Shown here in pieces: positions 27,078 to 35,615 of a stretch of 64,000 bases of DNA. The notes under the pieces are model-generated. The model had not been told where the DNA came from and did no database searches. It saw only the letters and a list, made by a program, of their open reading frames with translations. Within the stretch, counting starts at the first letter, position 1. Every line of letters starts with the position of its first letter. The position numbers and the translations under genes are program-made. This DNA comes from OMII01 sp947467385 (GTDB lineage: Bacteria; Bdellovibrionota_C; UBA2361; OMII01), in contig JBIKLA010000014.1 in the NCBI GenBank assembly GCA_044360075.1, forward strand, positions 33,076 through 97,075, given 5' to 3'.

Positions 27078-27515
27078 ATGTCGGGACTTCGTAACGTAGC
27101 GTTTCTCTCTCTGATATGCTTTTTCGCTGGAGCAATCATCTTCGCTGCCGGAACGGACCTTCAGAGGCGGCTGGCAAAGCCCACGCCTGATGAGATCGTC
27201 GCGGCGCGTGATCTCATCGATCAGCTTCGCGCGGAGGTGCTTGCCCACGAGCATCCAACCGTTGTGCATCCCGCTCGCATGCCGGCGCGCAAGGCGGGCA
27301 GCTACCTATCTGAGGGTGACAAGAGCCACCTCCAGAGCTTCTTTGGAAAGCTTTTCAAGAGCGGACCACAGCAGCCGCAGGTGAGCCCAGAGGACGAATC
27401 GTCCCATGTTCCAACGGAAAAAGTTGCTCCTGGGGCGGCGGAACTGCCGCAGGAGAGCGATCCGCAAGAGATGCAGGACCTTGAAAATCCCGCCCCAGAG
27501 ACTCAACAGGAGTAG
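27078..27515 (+). CDS. small membrane-anchored protein, unknown function
   Basis: 145 aa. An N-terminal membrane anchor or signal (about residues 7-25, AFLSLICFFAGAIIFAAG) is followed by a charged helix and a low-complexity tail rich in Pro, Gln and Glu. No family recognised. It is the first of three consecutive same-strand envelope-protein genes; the next start lies immediately downstream of its stop. Confidence 0.65.
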   Translation: MSGLRNVAFLSLICFFAGAIIFAAGTDLQRRLAKPTPDEIVAARDLIDQLRAEVLAHEHPTVVHPARMPARKAGSYLSEGDKSHLQSFFGKLFKSGPQQPQVSPEDESSHVPTEKVAPGAAELPQESDPQEMQDLENPAPETQQE

Positions 27516-27518
27516 ATG

Positions 27519-27968
27519 ATGCGCGCAGTATACAGGCATGTGGCAGTGACGCTGCTTTCACTAGTGTGCTCGGGGTGCCTCGTCGTGCCCTTCATTCAGG
27601 CCTTTCGTGAGACGGGGTCAACGCCTGCCGACCGGCGTGCTTTGCTTGAGCCGGAAACCAAGAAGTTCTCTGACGCCTTGATGCTGGGGAAGAGAATGAA
27701 GGCGCTTTCGGTCGTGGTTCCGGAAAGCCGCGAGGATATCGGGAGCCAGATAAAGGAGCTTGGCGAAGCTGAGCGAGTCGTCGAGGCGAAGATCGACGAC
27801 ATTCAGTGGGACGACGATGCGAGAAAGGCGACCGTCTACATGAAGATCCGGTACTACAAGGTCCCATACTATATCGTTGAGACTCGCATGGATGAGCAGC
27901 ACTGGGAGTTCTCGATGGGAGAGGGCTGGAAGCTTCGGGACATGTCGGTCGTAGAGGGGCAGGGATGA
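27519..27968 (+). CDS. probable lipoprotein, unknown function
   Basis: 149 aa. N-terminal signal with a lipobox-like CSGC (Cys20). The mature protein has a helical N-terminal part and a beta-rich C-terminal part (ARKATVYMKIRYYKVPYYIV). No family recognised. AGGAG sits six bases before ATG 27519, which is therefore preferred to ATG 27516. The stop overlaps the next gene (ATGA), so the two are coupled. Confidence 0.65.
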   Translation: MRAVYRHVAVTLLSLVCSGCLVVPFIQAFRETGSTPADRRALLEPETKKFSDALMLGKRMKALSVVVPESREDIGSQIKELGEAERVVEAKIDDIQWDDDARKATVYMKIRYYKVPYYIVETRMDEQHWEFSMGEGWKLRDMSVVEGQG

Positions 27969-28804
27969 TTAATCGCGGTCGCCCCAGAATAGCGGCGCTG
28001 CCGTTTGGCCCAGCGATACTAGCGTGCGTCCTCATGCTGGGCGGCACTGGATGCTTCGGCATGAGCTCGCCGAAGAAGCCGCGCGCAATTGAGTCCGCAG
28101 CTGGCATCGATCCGTCGATAACCCCCTTCAAGCTTGAGGTTGTTGAGGAGCTTTATGACGGCGCGGATATCGTTATCAAGGGCAGGATTACACCCAAAGA
28201 CGAGTGGGATCCCAAGGAGGTCGTAGTTCGGCTTGCGGCGCTTGATGACCGGGGGCAGCAGCGCCTCTCGTTCCACCGAGTCAGCGACCTAGCTCCGCAG
28301 TCTGCCGTGCTCGCTGCAGGGGTGGCCACGCCGTTCTCGCTCACGCTGCCGTCGGAGGGACTGACCAACTACCAAGTTGAGGTGCTCTGGGGACAGGAGG
28401 CCCAGCCCTTTGGTCAGCCTAGCCCGGAGTCTTCGCCTGCGGCGAAGGAGGGCGCCAAGCCCTTTTTGGCGCTGCGCAACCTCGAGGTGCACCGGGTTCC
28501 CGGGGAGTCGTGCGCGAATCCGAATGAGTGCGAGCTGAAATTCACGATAACTGGCGAATTTTTCAACTCAGGCGGTGCAACTGTCCGGAATGTCGTAATT
28601 CTCGCGGGCTTTACCACACCTGATAAACTTGATTTGCAGGATCAAATTCTTGAGAATGAGCGCCGGATTGAGGTTCGCAACATGGGCCTCAAGCCAGGGG
28701 CGAGCAAGCCCTTCCGGCTTGCGCTTGAGAAGCACGTGACAGCGCTTGACCAGGCGGCTCCGCAGCCGGCAGTTCGAATCGTTTCAGTCGAATCCGACAT
28801 GTAG
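27965..28804 (+). CDS. probable lipoprotein with C-terminal Ig-like (DUF3426/FxLYD-like) domain
   Basis: 279 aa. The N-terminal hydrophobic stretch ends LGGTGC (Cys30), a plausible though imperfect lipobox. Two beta-rich regions follow. The second (ECELKFTITGEFFNSGGATV, then VRNVVILAGF) resembles the DUF3426/FxLYD Ig-like fold that begins with a TGEV-N-type strand. Function unknown. It is translationally coupled to the preceding lipoprotein gene, and the pair may form an envelope complex. Confidence 0.65.
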   Translation: MINRGRPRIAALPFGPAILACVLMLGGTGCFGMSSPKKPRAIESAAGIDPSITPFKLEVVEELYDGADIVIKGRITPKDEWDPKEVVVRLAALDDRGQQRLSFHRVSDLAPQSAVLAAGVATPFSLTLPSEGLTNYQVEVLWGQEAQPFGQPSPESSPAAKEGAKPFLALRNLEVHRVPGESCANPNECELKFTITGEFFNSGGATVRNVVILAGFTTPDKLDLQDQILENERRIEVRNMGLKPGASKPFRLALEKHVTALDQAAPQPAVRIVSVESDM

Positions 28805-28858
28805 CGCGAGCCGGCTACACAGGGCCTGTCCTCGGCCCGACGTCCGCATAGGTACATC

Positions 28859-30241
28859 ATGGAATCTGAGCAGGAAAAAAAAGTGGCGGCGCCAAGCCCG
28901 AAGAAGGGGCTCTTCATCCGCACGTACGGCTGCCAGATGAACGAGTACGACTCGCAGAAGCTCTACAAGATTTTGGAGAAGGAGTACCAGCCGGTCGATG
29001 CCCCCGAAAAGGCAGATCTCGTCCTCATAAACACCTGTAGCGTGCGCGAGAAGCCCGAACAGAAACTCTATAGCATGCTCGGCGAGATGAAGGGTCTCCG
29101 CAGGGAGCGCCCCGGCATGATGATCGGGGTATGCGGCTGCGTGGCACAGCAAGAGGGCGACAAGATCGTCAAGGCTGGCCGGGGGGTCGATTTCGTTTTT
29201 GGCACCCACAACCTTTCGCTCGTCCCCTCGCTCATTCAGCTTCGCAAACAGGGGGCGCCTCCGCAGGTTGCGGTAAACTATAGGGATGAGTGGGAGGAGC
29301 TGCCGCTTGGATTTGCGGAGTCTGATCCGACGCGGCATGGCCAAACGGCCCATATCACCGCCTTCATCTCTATCAGTCGGGGCTGCAATAAGAACTGCAC
29401 GTACTGCATCGTGCCAACAACGCGCGGCCCCGAGGTCAGCCGGGCTGCCGATGAGATAGAGCGCGAGGTCCGGATTGCTGTGCATCGCGGCAGTAAGGAG
29501 ATCGTGCTCCTCGGGCAGACGGTCAATTCATACGGGCTTGACCTCAGTCCCCGGCTGAGCTTTGTGAAGCTGCTTGATCGCATAGCGGCGATCCCCGGCG
29601 TTGAACGCATTCGCTTCATATCCCCGCACCCCCAGGAGGTTCGCAAGGACTTTATCGACTTCGTCGTGTCGAACCCCAAGGTGTGCCACCACATCCACAT
29701 GCCCCTTCAGTCGGGAAGCGACCGCATCTTGCGCCTCATGCGCCGCAACTATCGCCGCTCAAAGTACCTCTCGATTATCGAGCAGCTCAGGAGCCGCGTG
29801 CCGGACATGGCGATTACCACCGACATCATCGTGGGTTTTCCGGGAGAGACTGAGCAGGATTTTAGAGAGACTCTTGAGGTCATGGACATCGTCCGGTTTG
29901 AAAACACCTTCTCGTATGCCTTCTCTGCCCGCCCAGGCACAGCCGCGGCCGCGATGGGTGAGTCAATGACGCAGGAGGAGAAGCTTGAGCGGCTGCAGGT
30001 GTTGCAGGCGCGGCAGGAGAAGATTACGGACGAGAAGCTCGCTTCTTGGGTTGGGAGAGAGACCGAGGTTTTGATCGATAACTACAATCGTTTCCACGAA
30101 AACTGTTTTCAGGGAAGGATACCCCAAAACTTCATGGTGAATTTCGTGAAGCCCTTCGAGGGGCTTTCATTGGGCGCACTCGCGCGGGTTCGTATAGTAG
30201 ACCGCAAGCGCTTTACGCTGATCGCCGAGCCGCTCAGCTAG
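28859..30241 (+). CDS. miaB: tRNA-2-methylthio-N6-dimethylallyladenosine synthase
   Basis: Methylthiolates i6A37 in tRNA. The N-terminal MTTase domain has the three auxiliary-cluster cysteines (FIRTYGCQMNEYDS with Cys25, INTCSVRE, GVCGCVAQQ). The radical-SAM CxxxCxxC is CNKNCTYC (Cys176, Cys180, Cys183), and the C-terminal TRAM domain contains TEVLIDNYN and ARVRIVDRKRFTL. 460 aa is normal, with a short N-terminal extension before the domain. Followed after 135 bases by the bifunctional-nuclease-domain gene. Confidence 0.96.
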   Translation: MESEQEKKVAAPSPKKGLFIRTYGCQMNEYDSQKLYKILEKEYQPVDAPEKADLVLINTCSVREKPEQKLYSMLGEMKGLRRERPGMMIGVCGCVAQQEGDKIVKAGRGVDFVFGTHNLSLVPSLIQLRKQGAPPQVAVNYRDEWEELPLGFAESDPTRHGQTAHITAFISISRGCNKNCTYCIVPTTRGPEVSRAADEIEREVRIAVHRGSKEIVLLGQTVNSYGLDLSPRLSFVKLLDRIAAIPGVERIRFISPHPQEVRKDFIDFVVSNPKVCHHIHMPLQSGSDRILRLMRRNYRRSKYLSIIEQLRSRVPDMAITTDIIVGFPGETEQDFRETLEVMDIVRFENTFSYAFSARPGTAAAAMGESMTQEEKLERLQVLQARQEKITDEKLASWVGRETEVLIDNYNRFHENCFQGRIPQNFMVNFVKPFEGLSLGALARVRIVDRKRFTLIAEPLS

Positions 30242-30376
30242 GCGGTCTTATCGGCTTGCAGGCAAAGGGTTTTCTTTGCGTAGACGCCCCCGAATGGCGC
30301 ATGGTACCATGCCGTATGGGCTTTGCGCCCCCAGGGGCTGGTGCGGCCGGGTCCTGGACGGGAGAGGTTGGTACTC

Positions 30377-30961
30377 ATGGTACATGAAGCTGCGGTGGAG
30401 ATGTTTGTCGGGGGCCTCGTGCTCGACCCGGCAACGCAGGCACCTATTGTGGTCTTAAAAGACGAGTCGGGCCAAGTGACGCTTCCGATATGGATCGGGA
30501 TAGCGGAGGCAACGTCGATAGCGAGCGCTATCAAGCAAGTCTCGATGGCGCGGCCGCTTACCCATGATCTCTTCTACGAGCTGCTCCTTGAGCTGGGCAT
30601 CACCGTCCAACGAATCGTCATCACGGAGCTCAAGGACTCAACATACTTTGCGGAGCTTATCCTCGGCCAGGGCGACAGGGTGCTCGTGCTGGACGCGCGA
30701 CCCAGTGATGCCATAGCTATGGCCCTGCGCGCCACTGCGCCGATCTACGTTGCCCAGGCAGTCCTGGACCAGGCCCGAATAGCGTTCGCAAGCCAGTCGG
30801 GCGAGCCCTCCCCTGCGCCCCAACACGGAGAGCAGGAACTCAACCAAGAGGAGGGGAAGGAGGAAGAGGAGTCATCGAAGGACTTTCGGGCCATAGACAA
30901 GGATAAGTGGAACGAGATCCTGAGCCAGCTCGACGCCGACGACTTCAAGTACAAGATGTAG
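30377..30961 (+). CDS. bifunctional nuclease-domain protein (DUF151/BFN)
   Basis: 194 aa. The BFN domain spans about residues 4-135 with GGLVLDPATQAPIVVLKDE, LPIWIGIAEATSIA, RPLTHDLFYELLLELG and the signature LDARPSDAIAMALR. Domain members in plants and Thermotoga have been linked to nuclease activity. A highly acidic tail (EEGKEEEESS) and a short conserved end follow. ATG 30377, with GGAGAGG upstream, matches the family start. Likely co-transcribed with miaB. Confidence 0.9.
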   Translation: MVHEAAVEMFVGGLVLDPATQAPIVVLKDESGQVTLPIWIGIAEATSIASAIKQVSMARPLTHDLFYELLLELGITVQRIVITELKDSTYFAELILGQGDRVLVLDARPSDAIAMALRATAPIYVAQAVLDQARIAFASQSGEPSPAPQHGEQELNQEEGKEEEESSKDFRAIDKDKWNEILSQLDADDFKYKM

Positions 30962-31066
30962 AGGGGCGGCGGCGGTCTTCCCTGTACAAGTTGCCCCTGC
31001 TCTGCTACGAAAGCCAATATAACCTAGGGCTACTTTTCCCGGACCAAAGCTGTGTCGACAATACCC

Positions 31067-31876
31067 ATGAAGGACCGAAGTTCTGATGGCGCTGAAGCCA
31101 AGCCGCGTCGCAACATCTTTGAGGATCCGGCTATCGTTGAGGCTGGCAAGGATGACCCCTTTGTCCAGTTCGTGGCCAAGAATTGGCGCATCCTGATCGG
31201 CTGCCTCATCGCCCTTGGGCTTGGGATGGTCGGCTACAACCGATTTATGGCGACCGCCCTGCAGAAGCGCGCCGATGCCACCAAGATCCTGAGCGAGGTG
31301 CAGGAAGGCTACCGCTCGCTCGTTGACAAGCAGGAGGGCCTGCTCAAGACCAAGGATGAGGAGCGAGGGGCGAAAGATGACAAGGCCCGCACCGAGGCAG
31401 CAGACAAGGCAAAGAAGGAGAGCGAAGAGATTGGCCGCCTCCGCGATCGTCTTGGCTTGATGCTCGTGGGGCTTGAGTCTCCCCCGCCATTCGGCACATA
31501 CGCCTCGCTCTACAAGGGGCTCGTGGCTGCTCGGTTTGGCGATTTCGACACGACCTCATCGATCCTCTCATCCATTAACTGGGAGCAGGCAGGCAAGCCA
31601 GGGTCGCCGGAGCGGACGGCCGCAGAGATCGCGGTGCTTGGCTTGAGCAGGGCGCTGCTTGATTCCGACAAGAGCACCGATGCGGTCAAGTTGGTGCTGC
31701 AGCAGCTCGCTGAGAAGGGCGAGTTTGCGGCAGCCGGAGCCGTTGATACCCTTTCGCTGCTTGCCATCACTCCAGAGGACAAGGAGCGCGTTCGTGCCCT
31801 TATCCAGTCTGTTCAGCAGCGATTCCCAGCCCAGCAGAAGGTGCTGTCGGACGCTGCTGAGCGCGTGGCAGCCTAG
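31067..31876 (+). CDS. single-pass membrane protein with TPR-like helical domain (YfgM-like)
   Basis: 269 aa. A cytoplasmic N-terminus of about 45 residues is followed by one membrane span (ILIGCLIALGLGMVGYN), a charged coiled coil (about residues 75-130) and a helical repeat-like C-terminal domain outside the membrane. The layout resembles YfgM/TPR_21 proteins that assist the Sec translocon, but similarity is weak. A GTG at 31052 is an alternative start. Role inferred from architecture only. Confidence 0.65.
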   Translation: MKDRSSDGAEAKPRRNIFEDPAIVEAGKDDPFVQFVAKNWRILIGCLIALGLGMVGYNRFMATALQKRADATKILSEVQEGYRSLVDKQEGLLKTKDEERGAKDDKARTEAADKAKKESEEIGRLRDRLGLMLVGLESPPPFGTYASLYKGLVAARFGDFDTTSSILSSINWEQAGKPGSPERTAAEIAVLGLSRALLDSDKSTDAVKLVLQQLAEKGEFAAAGAVDTLSLLAITPEDKERVRALIQSVQQRFPAQQKVLSDAAERVAA

Positions 31877-31944
31877 GACCGCAGTTCTTCCGACAGTATT
31901 TTTCTAACGACGGGGGGCGGATTCTCGTGCGATAGTGGGGATAT

Positions 31945-33180
31945 ATGCCCTGGGGACTTCTTGTTTTCCTGACAATCGCCAATATCCTGAACTATTTCGA
32001 CCGCTACATCGTGCACTCGGTCGAGCCGATCCTAAAGAGCGAGTTCAATCTCCTCAACTCACAGTCTGGAGCTCTCGGCGCAGCTTTCGTCATCGGATAT
32101 TTCATCTTTTCGCCGCTATTTGGCTACCTCGGGGATCGCAAAGACCGCCGGATGCTTATGGGTCTCGGGCTTCTCACGTGGAGCCTATGCACCGCGCTGA
32201 CCGGCTTTAGTCGAGGCTTTTATTCGTTTCTTGCGGCGAGAGCGCTGGTGGGCATCGGCGAGGCCAGTTTCGGAGCCATCGCTCCTGGATATCTCAAGAG
32301 CCGCATCCCGGACACTCTCAAGCTTAACAACGCGCTCTCGCTTTTCTACGTCGCAATCCCCGTTGGCTCTGCTTTGGGGTACGTCGCTGGTGGCGAGATA
32401 GCTGCGCACTGGGGATGGCGGCAGGTTTTTCTCCTTGCAGCGGTGCCCGGCGTTCTTCTGTCGCTGGGATTCTTCGGAATCAAGGCTGAGGCGCGGGTTC
32501 AAGAGGACGGGAGACCCCCGGCGGCGGGATTTGTCGACGGATGCAGGCAGATATTCGCCCGCCGGGACTTAACGCTTGTCATCTTTGGATATGTTCTCAA
32601 TACCTTTGCCCTCAACGGCGTTGCGATGTTTGTGGTTAGGCACGGCACAAGCCTGGGGCTTGAAGAGAGCGTGGTGTCGGCATACTTCGGCTACATCCTG
32701 GCGATAACGGGATTCGTCGGCTCCCTTGGGGGAGGCTATCTCGCCTCATTCATAGCCGCCCGCATGAACCACCAGATTCGGGGACTGCTTCTGTTCGTTA
32801 GCATTACGACCCTAGTCGGCACTCCGTTCTTGGGGGCAGCCTTTTTGGCACCGTCACCGTTCCTTTTCTTTTCGCTCTGTTTTGTCGCCCAAATCGCGCT
32901 GTTCGCTGGGGTCGCGCCCCTCAACTCAGTCATCGTCGAGCGGGCTCCACGGGGGCTCGAGACCCTGACGCAGGGAGTGACGATCTTCATGATACAGCTG
33001 TTGGGAAGTGCGCTGGGGCCGATCGTTATCGGGAGCGTTGCAGACGCACTAGAGGGATCAGCTTTTGCGAGCTCGTCAGCGATGGCGCTGTCGCTAGGAC
33101 TGCAGGTTGCCACCATTGCCATGGGCTTTTCAGGGGTGCTTTGGTGGGTTGCGTCTCGGCGGAGTTTGCGCGAAGTGTAG
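31945..33180 (+). CDS. MFS transporter (Spinster-like)
   Basis: 411 aa with about twelve membrane spans. The first span ends in NYFDRYIV, the Spinster-type signature. The conserved loop 2-3 motif is GYLGDRKDRRMLMGLG, and ARALVGIGEASFGAIAPGYL matches motif C of the N-terminal half. The two halves are separated by a cytoplasmic loop (about residues 180-200). Substrate unknown; related proteins move sphingolipids, lysolipids, sugars or drugs. No clear operon partner. Confidence 0.88.
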   Translation: MPWGLLVFLTIANILNYFDRYIVHSVEPILKSEFNLLNSQSGALGAAFVIGYFIFSPLFGYLGDRKDRRMLMGLGLLTWSLCTALTGFSRGFYSFLAARALVGIGEASFGAIAPGYLKSRIPDTLKLNNALSLFYVAIPVGSALGYVAGGEIAAHWGWRQVFLLAAVPGVLLSLGFFGIKAEARVQEDGRPPAAGFVDGCRQIFARRDLTLVIFGYVLNTFALNGVAMFVVRHGTSLGLEESVVSAYFGYILAITGFVGSLGGGYLASFIAARMNHQIRGLLLFVSITTLVGTPFLGAAFLAPSPFLFFSLCFVAQIALFAGVAPLNSVIVERAPRGLETLTQGVTIFMIQLLGSALGPIVIGSVADALEGSAFASSSAMALSLGLQVATIAMGFSGVLWWVASRRSLREV

Positions 33181-33243
33181 GTAGACCTGGTGTGGTGGTC
33201 CTCTGATACAGGGGAAACTCGCCCACAAATTCTCCTGGTTTTT

Positions 33244-33576
33244 ATGACTCGATTCTTTGTCCCTCTTCTTGTTACGACAGCCTTGCTTGTGGTGGCGCTA
33301 CCCGAAATCGGCCGAGCTCAAGAGTCGGAATTTCCCTCGATCTCCGACACGGCTCCTCCTCCAGCTGCTGCGCCTGAAGAAAAAGACATTCAGAAGGCGG
33401 TAATGCGGTGCTTGAGCGCATCGGACGCAAGCTCTGGGGGAGCTCCACGTCGTGGGCAGGGGAGGGGCCTCGTTGAGGAGGGCGAGGACCGGTATTGCAT
33501 AGATCAGAAGCGTGCGTGTCATCTCGACCCGGGCAGCTTTGCTTGCCGAAACTTCGTTCAGGACTACACAAAGTGA
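33244..33576 (+). CDS. small secreted cysteine-containing protein, unknown function
   Basis: 110 aa. Cleavable signal peptide (hydrophobic FVPLLVTTALLVVALP ending GRA before QES). The mature part has a Pro/Ala/Glu-rich linker, then a domain with four cysteines (RCLSAS, DRYCIDQ, RACHLD, SFACRNF) that could form two disulfides in the periplasm. No family recognised. ATG 33244 starts the signal peptide; the open frame upstream looks non-coding. Confidence 0.65.
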   Translation: MTRFFVPLLVTTALLVVALPEIGRAQESEFPSISDTAPPPAAAPEEKDIQKAVMRCLSASDASSGGAPRRGQGRGLVEEGEDRYCIDQKRACHLDPGSFACRNFVQDYTK

Positions 33577-33679
33577 TGCCCAGGGTTACATGGCGTGACC
33601 TGTCAGCCGTGTGTTGGGGGGACCAAGGGCGCGTTCCCAGTGATATCAAGCAGCTTTTCAGCCACTCCAAGAAGGGCCT

Positions 33680-34621
33680 ATGACGCACGTGACGATGCCG
33701 CAGGAGGTAGTGATTCGTGAGGTTGGCCCGCGCGAGGGTTTTCAGATTCTTCCGCGAGTGGTTCCCGTAGCGGACCGCTTGCGGCTTATAGAGGCGCTTG
33801 TCGCAGCATCCGTACGGCACATCGAAGTAGCCTCCTTCGTTCGAGGTGACAAGGTGCCCCAGATGGCTGATGCTGAAGAGCTTGTGTCGCGGCTGCCACA
33901 GGCCGACGGCGTTGAGTTTACCGCCCTCTGTCTGAACGCCAAGGGCTTTGAGCGCGCCGAAAAGACTGGCAGGCTAAAGAACAGCGGGTGGATATATACA
34001 TCACCCAGCAACTCCTTCCTCAAGGCGAACAGCAACCTGACGCTCGACGGTAGCGTTGCGCAGGTGCCCGAGTGGGCGAAGCTCTTTCGGGCGCATGGCA
34101 AGCGGCTTCATGGCATCATGGTTTCGACAGCTTTCGGCTGCTCGTATGAGGGCAGCATATCGGCTTCTACGGTCGTAAGCCTTGTGAAGCGATTCGCGGC
34201 GGCCTGCGAGTCTGCGGGGGAAAAAGTATCGGAGATCTGCCTGGCGGATACGGTCGGCATGGGCAGCCCGAAGACGGTTCGGGAGTGCCTGACGGCGCTC
34301 AGACCGCTCGGAATACCGGTTTCGCTGCACCTTCACGACACGATGGGCCTCGGCTTGGTGAACGCATATGCCGGGCTGCTTGAGGGTGTTTCGATCTTTG
34401 AGACCTCGGTGGGAGGCATGGGCGGATGTCCATTCACGCCGGGCGCAGCCGGAAATGTTGCGACGGAAGACCTCGTGTACCTGTGCAACGAGTTGGGCAT
34501 TAAAACCAACATCGACCTCGACCGCTTGTGCAAAGCGGCCGAGCTCGCGGAATTGATTGTTGGCACCGAGCTCCCTGGTCGTGTATACAGGGCTCGATCG
34601 GCACAAAAAAGCTGTAAGTGA
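33680..34621 (+). CDS. hydroxymethylglutaryl-CoA lyase family protein
   Basis: A TIM-barrel lyase of the HMG-CoA lyase/DRE-TIM group, expected to cleave HMG-CoA to acetyl-CoA and acetoacetate. The C-terminal signature SVGGMGGCPFTPGAAGNV includes the catalytic Cys loop, and the metal His pair is in SLHLHDTMGLG. The N-terminal REVGPREGFQ has Glu where classical lyases have the metal/catalytic Asp (GPRDG), so activity or substrate may differ. 313 aa is normal. GAAGGG precedes ATG 33680. It stands alone, with no leucine-degradation genes nearby. Confidence 0.85.
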   Translation: MTHVTMPQEVVIREVGPREGFQILPRVVPVADRLRLIEALVAASVRHIEVASFVRGDKVPQMADAEELVSRLPQADGVEFTALCLNAKGFERAEKTGRLKNSGWIYTSPSNSFLKANSNLTLDGSVAQVPEWAKLFRAHGKRLHGIMVSTAFGCSYEGSISASTVVSLVKRFAAACESAGEKVSEICLADTVGMGSPKTVRECLTALRPLGIPVSLHLHDTMGLGLVNAYAGLLEGVSIFETSVGGMGGCPFTPGAAGNVATEDLVYLCNELGIKTNIDLDRLCKAAELAELIVGTELPGRVYRARSAQKSCK

Positions 34622-34692
34622 CCGAGCCAGGATGGATTAGTTCGCCCCAGGAGCTAAAGGTTTCAGCGTGAGCCCCAAACTGGGCGAAAAAG

Positions 34693-34721
34693 TTGAAATA
34701 TCGGAACCTGGTGGTTAACTT
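34693..34721 (+). promoter_or_regulatory. possible sigma70-type promoter
   Basis: TTGAAA (34693-34698) and TAACTT (34716-34721) are separated by exactly 17 bases and lie just before the gene at 34734. The -35 is near consensus, the -10 is weak, and the resulting transcript would have a very short leader. Confidence 0.35.
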
Positions 34722-34733
34722 ACTCGGGTAACT

Positions 34734-35024
34734 ATGGATAACTTCTTCGTTCCCTACATCGGCAAAAAGCCCGCTTCAGTCTGCATAAACGGCCACCGCC
34801 TAGTCATCCTGGCGCAAGAGAGGGATATGCTTGAAGAGGATCTCGATCTCCTCGGCGCTGACTCTGTCAAAAAAGTTAAGGGCGCCCAAAGTGAGCAGGA
34901 CCAGGAGAAGCTCTTCGGAAAGCTTGCCCGCCAGGTGGATGGCGGAGTCGTGGTCGCCCCTGAGGGGGTTGGCTTGCGCGACGTGCTCAAGAATCTTGAG
35001 AGCGAACTCCCTTGGCTTCAGTAA
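34734..35024 (+). CDS. small hypothetical protein
   Basis: 96 aa, no signal peptide. The N-terminal half (VPYIGKKPASVCINGHRLVI) looks beta-rich, the middle is charged (ERDMLEEDLDLLG) and the C-terminal half reads VDGGVVVAPEGVGLRDVLKN. No family recognised. Its end overlaps the following lipoprotein frame by 13 bases, which suggests coupled translation of the two. Confidence 0.6.
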   Translation: MDNFFVPYIGKKPASVCINGHRLVILAQERDMLEEDLDLLGADSVKKVKGAQSEQDQEKLFGKLARQVDGGVVVAPEGVGLRDVLKNLESELPWLQ

Positions 35025-35524
35025 GAACCCCCTACTGCCGGTTCGGCTCATTCGTCAGATTCTATAAAACCGTTTTGGCTCTGACGTGCACGGCTGCTCT
35101 TGTCACCTTGTGCGCATGCTTCGGCGGCGGCCAAAAGCGACCAGCCGGCTTTTTTAAGCTTGGCAGCGTTGCAGAGCTCGCCAGGCCAAGCGAAACCTTC
35201 TTCTCCGACCTCAAGATCTTGCTGCGCCGGGATTCCGGAGGGTTCTATGCCATGAGCACGGCATGCACCTACGACCTCTCCTCGCTCGTGTACTCGGAGC
35301 GCAGCGGAAAGCTCCTGTGGCGTTCCCAGTATACTGAGAGCGCCTACGCGCCAGACGGCACGGTTGTTCATGGTCCGGCGAAGGCGCCCCTGCCGTACTA
35401 CAAGCTTGCGATTGCTCCCGGCACGTTCGGAGGGCCTTCGGACACCCTCTTTGTGGAGGTTGGAATTGAGCGCGACCCGTCGTGGCGTCTCTCGATACCG
35501 GCATCCTTGGCTGGTGGCTCGTAG
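35012..35524 (+). CDS. lipoprotein with degenerate Rieske-like domain (cluster ligands missing)
   Basis: 170 aa from TTG 35012; no ATG or GTG is available before the signal peptide. A hydrophobic segment ends in lipobox LCAC (Cys36). Residues 79-134 (FYAMSTACTYDLSSLVY, then APDGTVVHGPAKAPLPYY) follow the Rieske [2Fe-2S] pattern, including the hallmark DG-V-GPA--PLP--- tail. However, the cluster ligands are gone: CTH is CTY, and the CPCHG box is replaced by LLWRSQYTES. The fold is probably kept without an iron-sulfur cluster. The start overlaps the upstream gene by 13 bases. Confidence 0.7.
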   Translation: MASVRTPYCRFGSFVRFYKTVLALTCTAALVTLCACFGGGQKRPAGFFKLGSVAELARPSETFFSDLKILLRRDSGGFYAMSTACTYDLSSLVYSERSGKLLWRSQYTESAYAPDGTVVHGPAKAPLPYYKLAIAPGTFGGPSDTLFVEVGIERDPSWRLSIPASLAGGS

Positions 35525-35615
35525 CCCCTCACTTGGCACCGCGCACAACAGGGTATAGAAACGCTGAACGGTGTCCGGTATGGTCTACCGGGCAAGATTC
35601 ATTTCGGCTTGAGCC

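Noticed and set aside
35012..35524. Functional Rieske [2Fe-2S] protein
   Set aside because: None of the two Cys/His ligand pairs is intact, so cluster binding is not supported.
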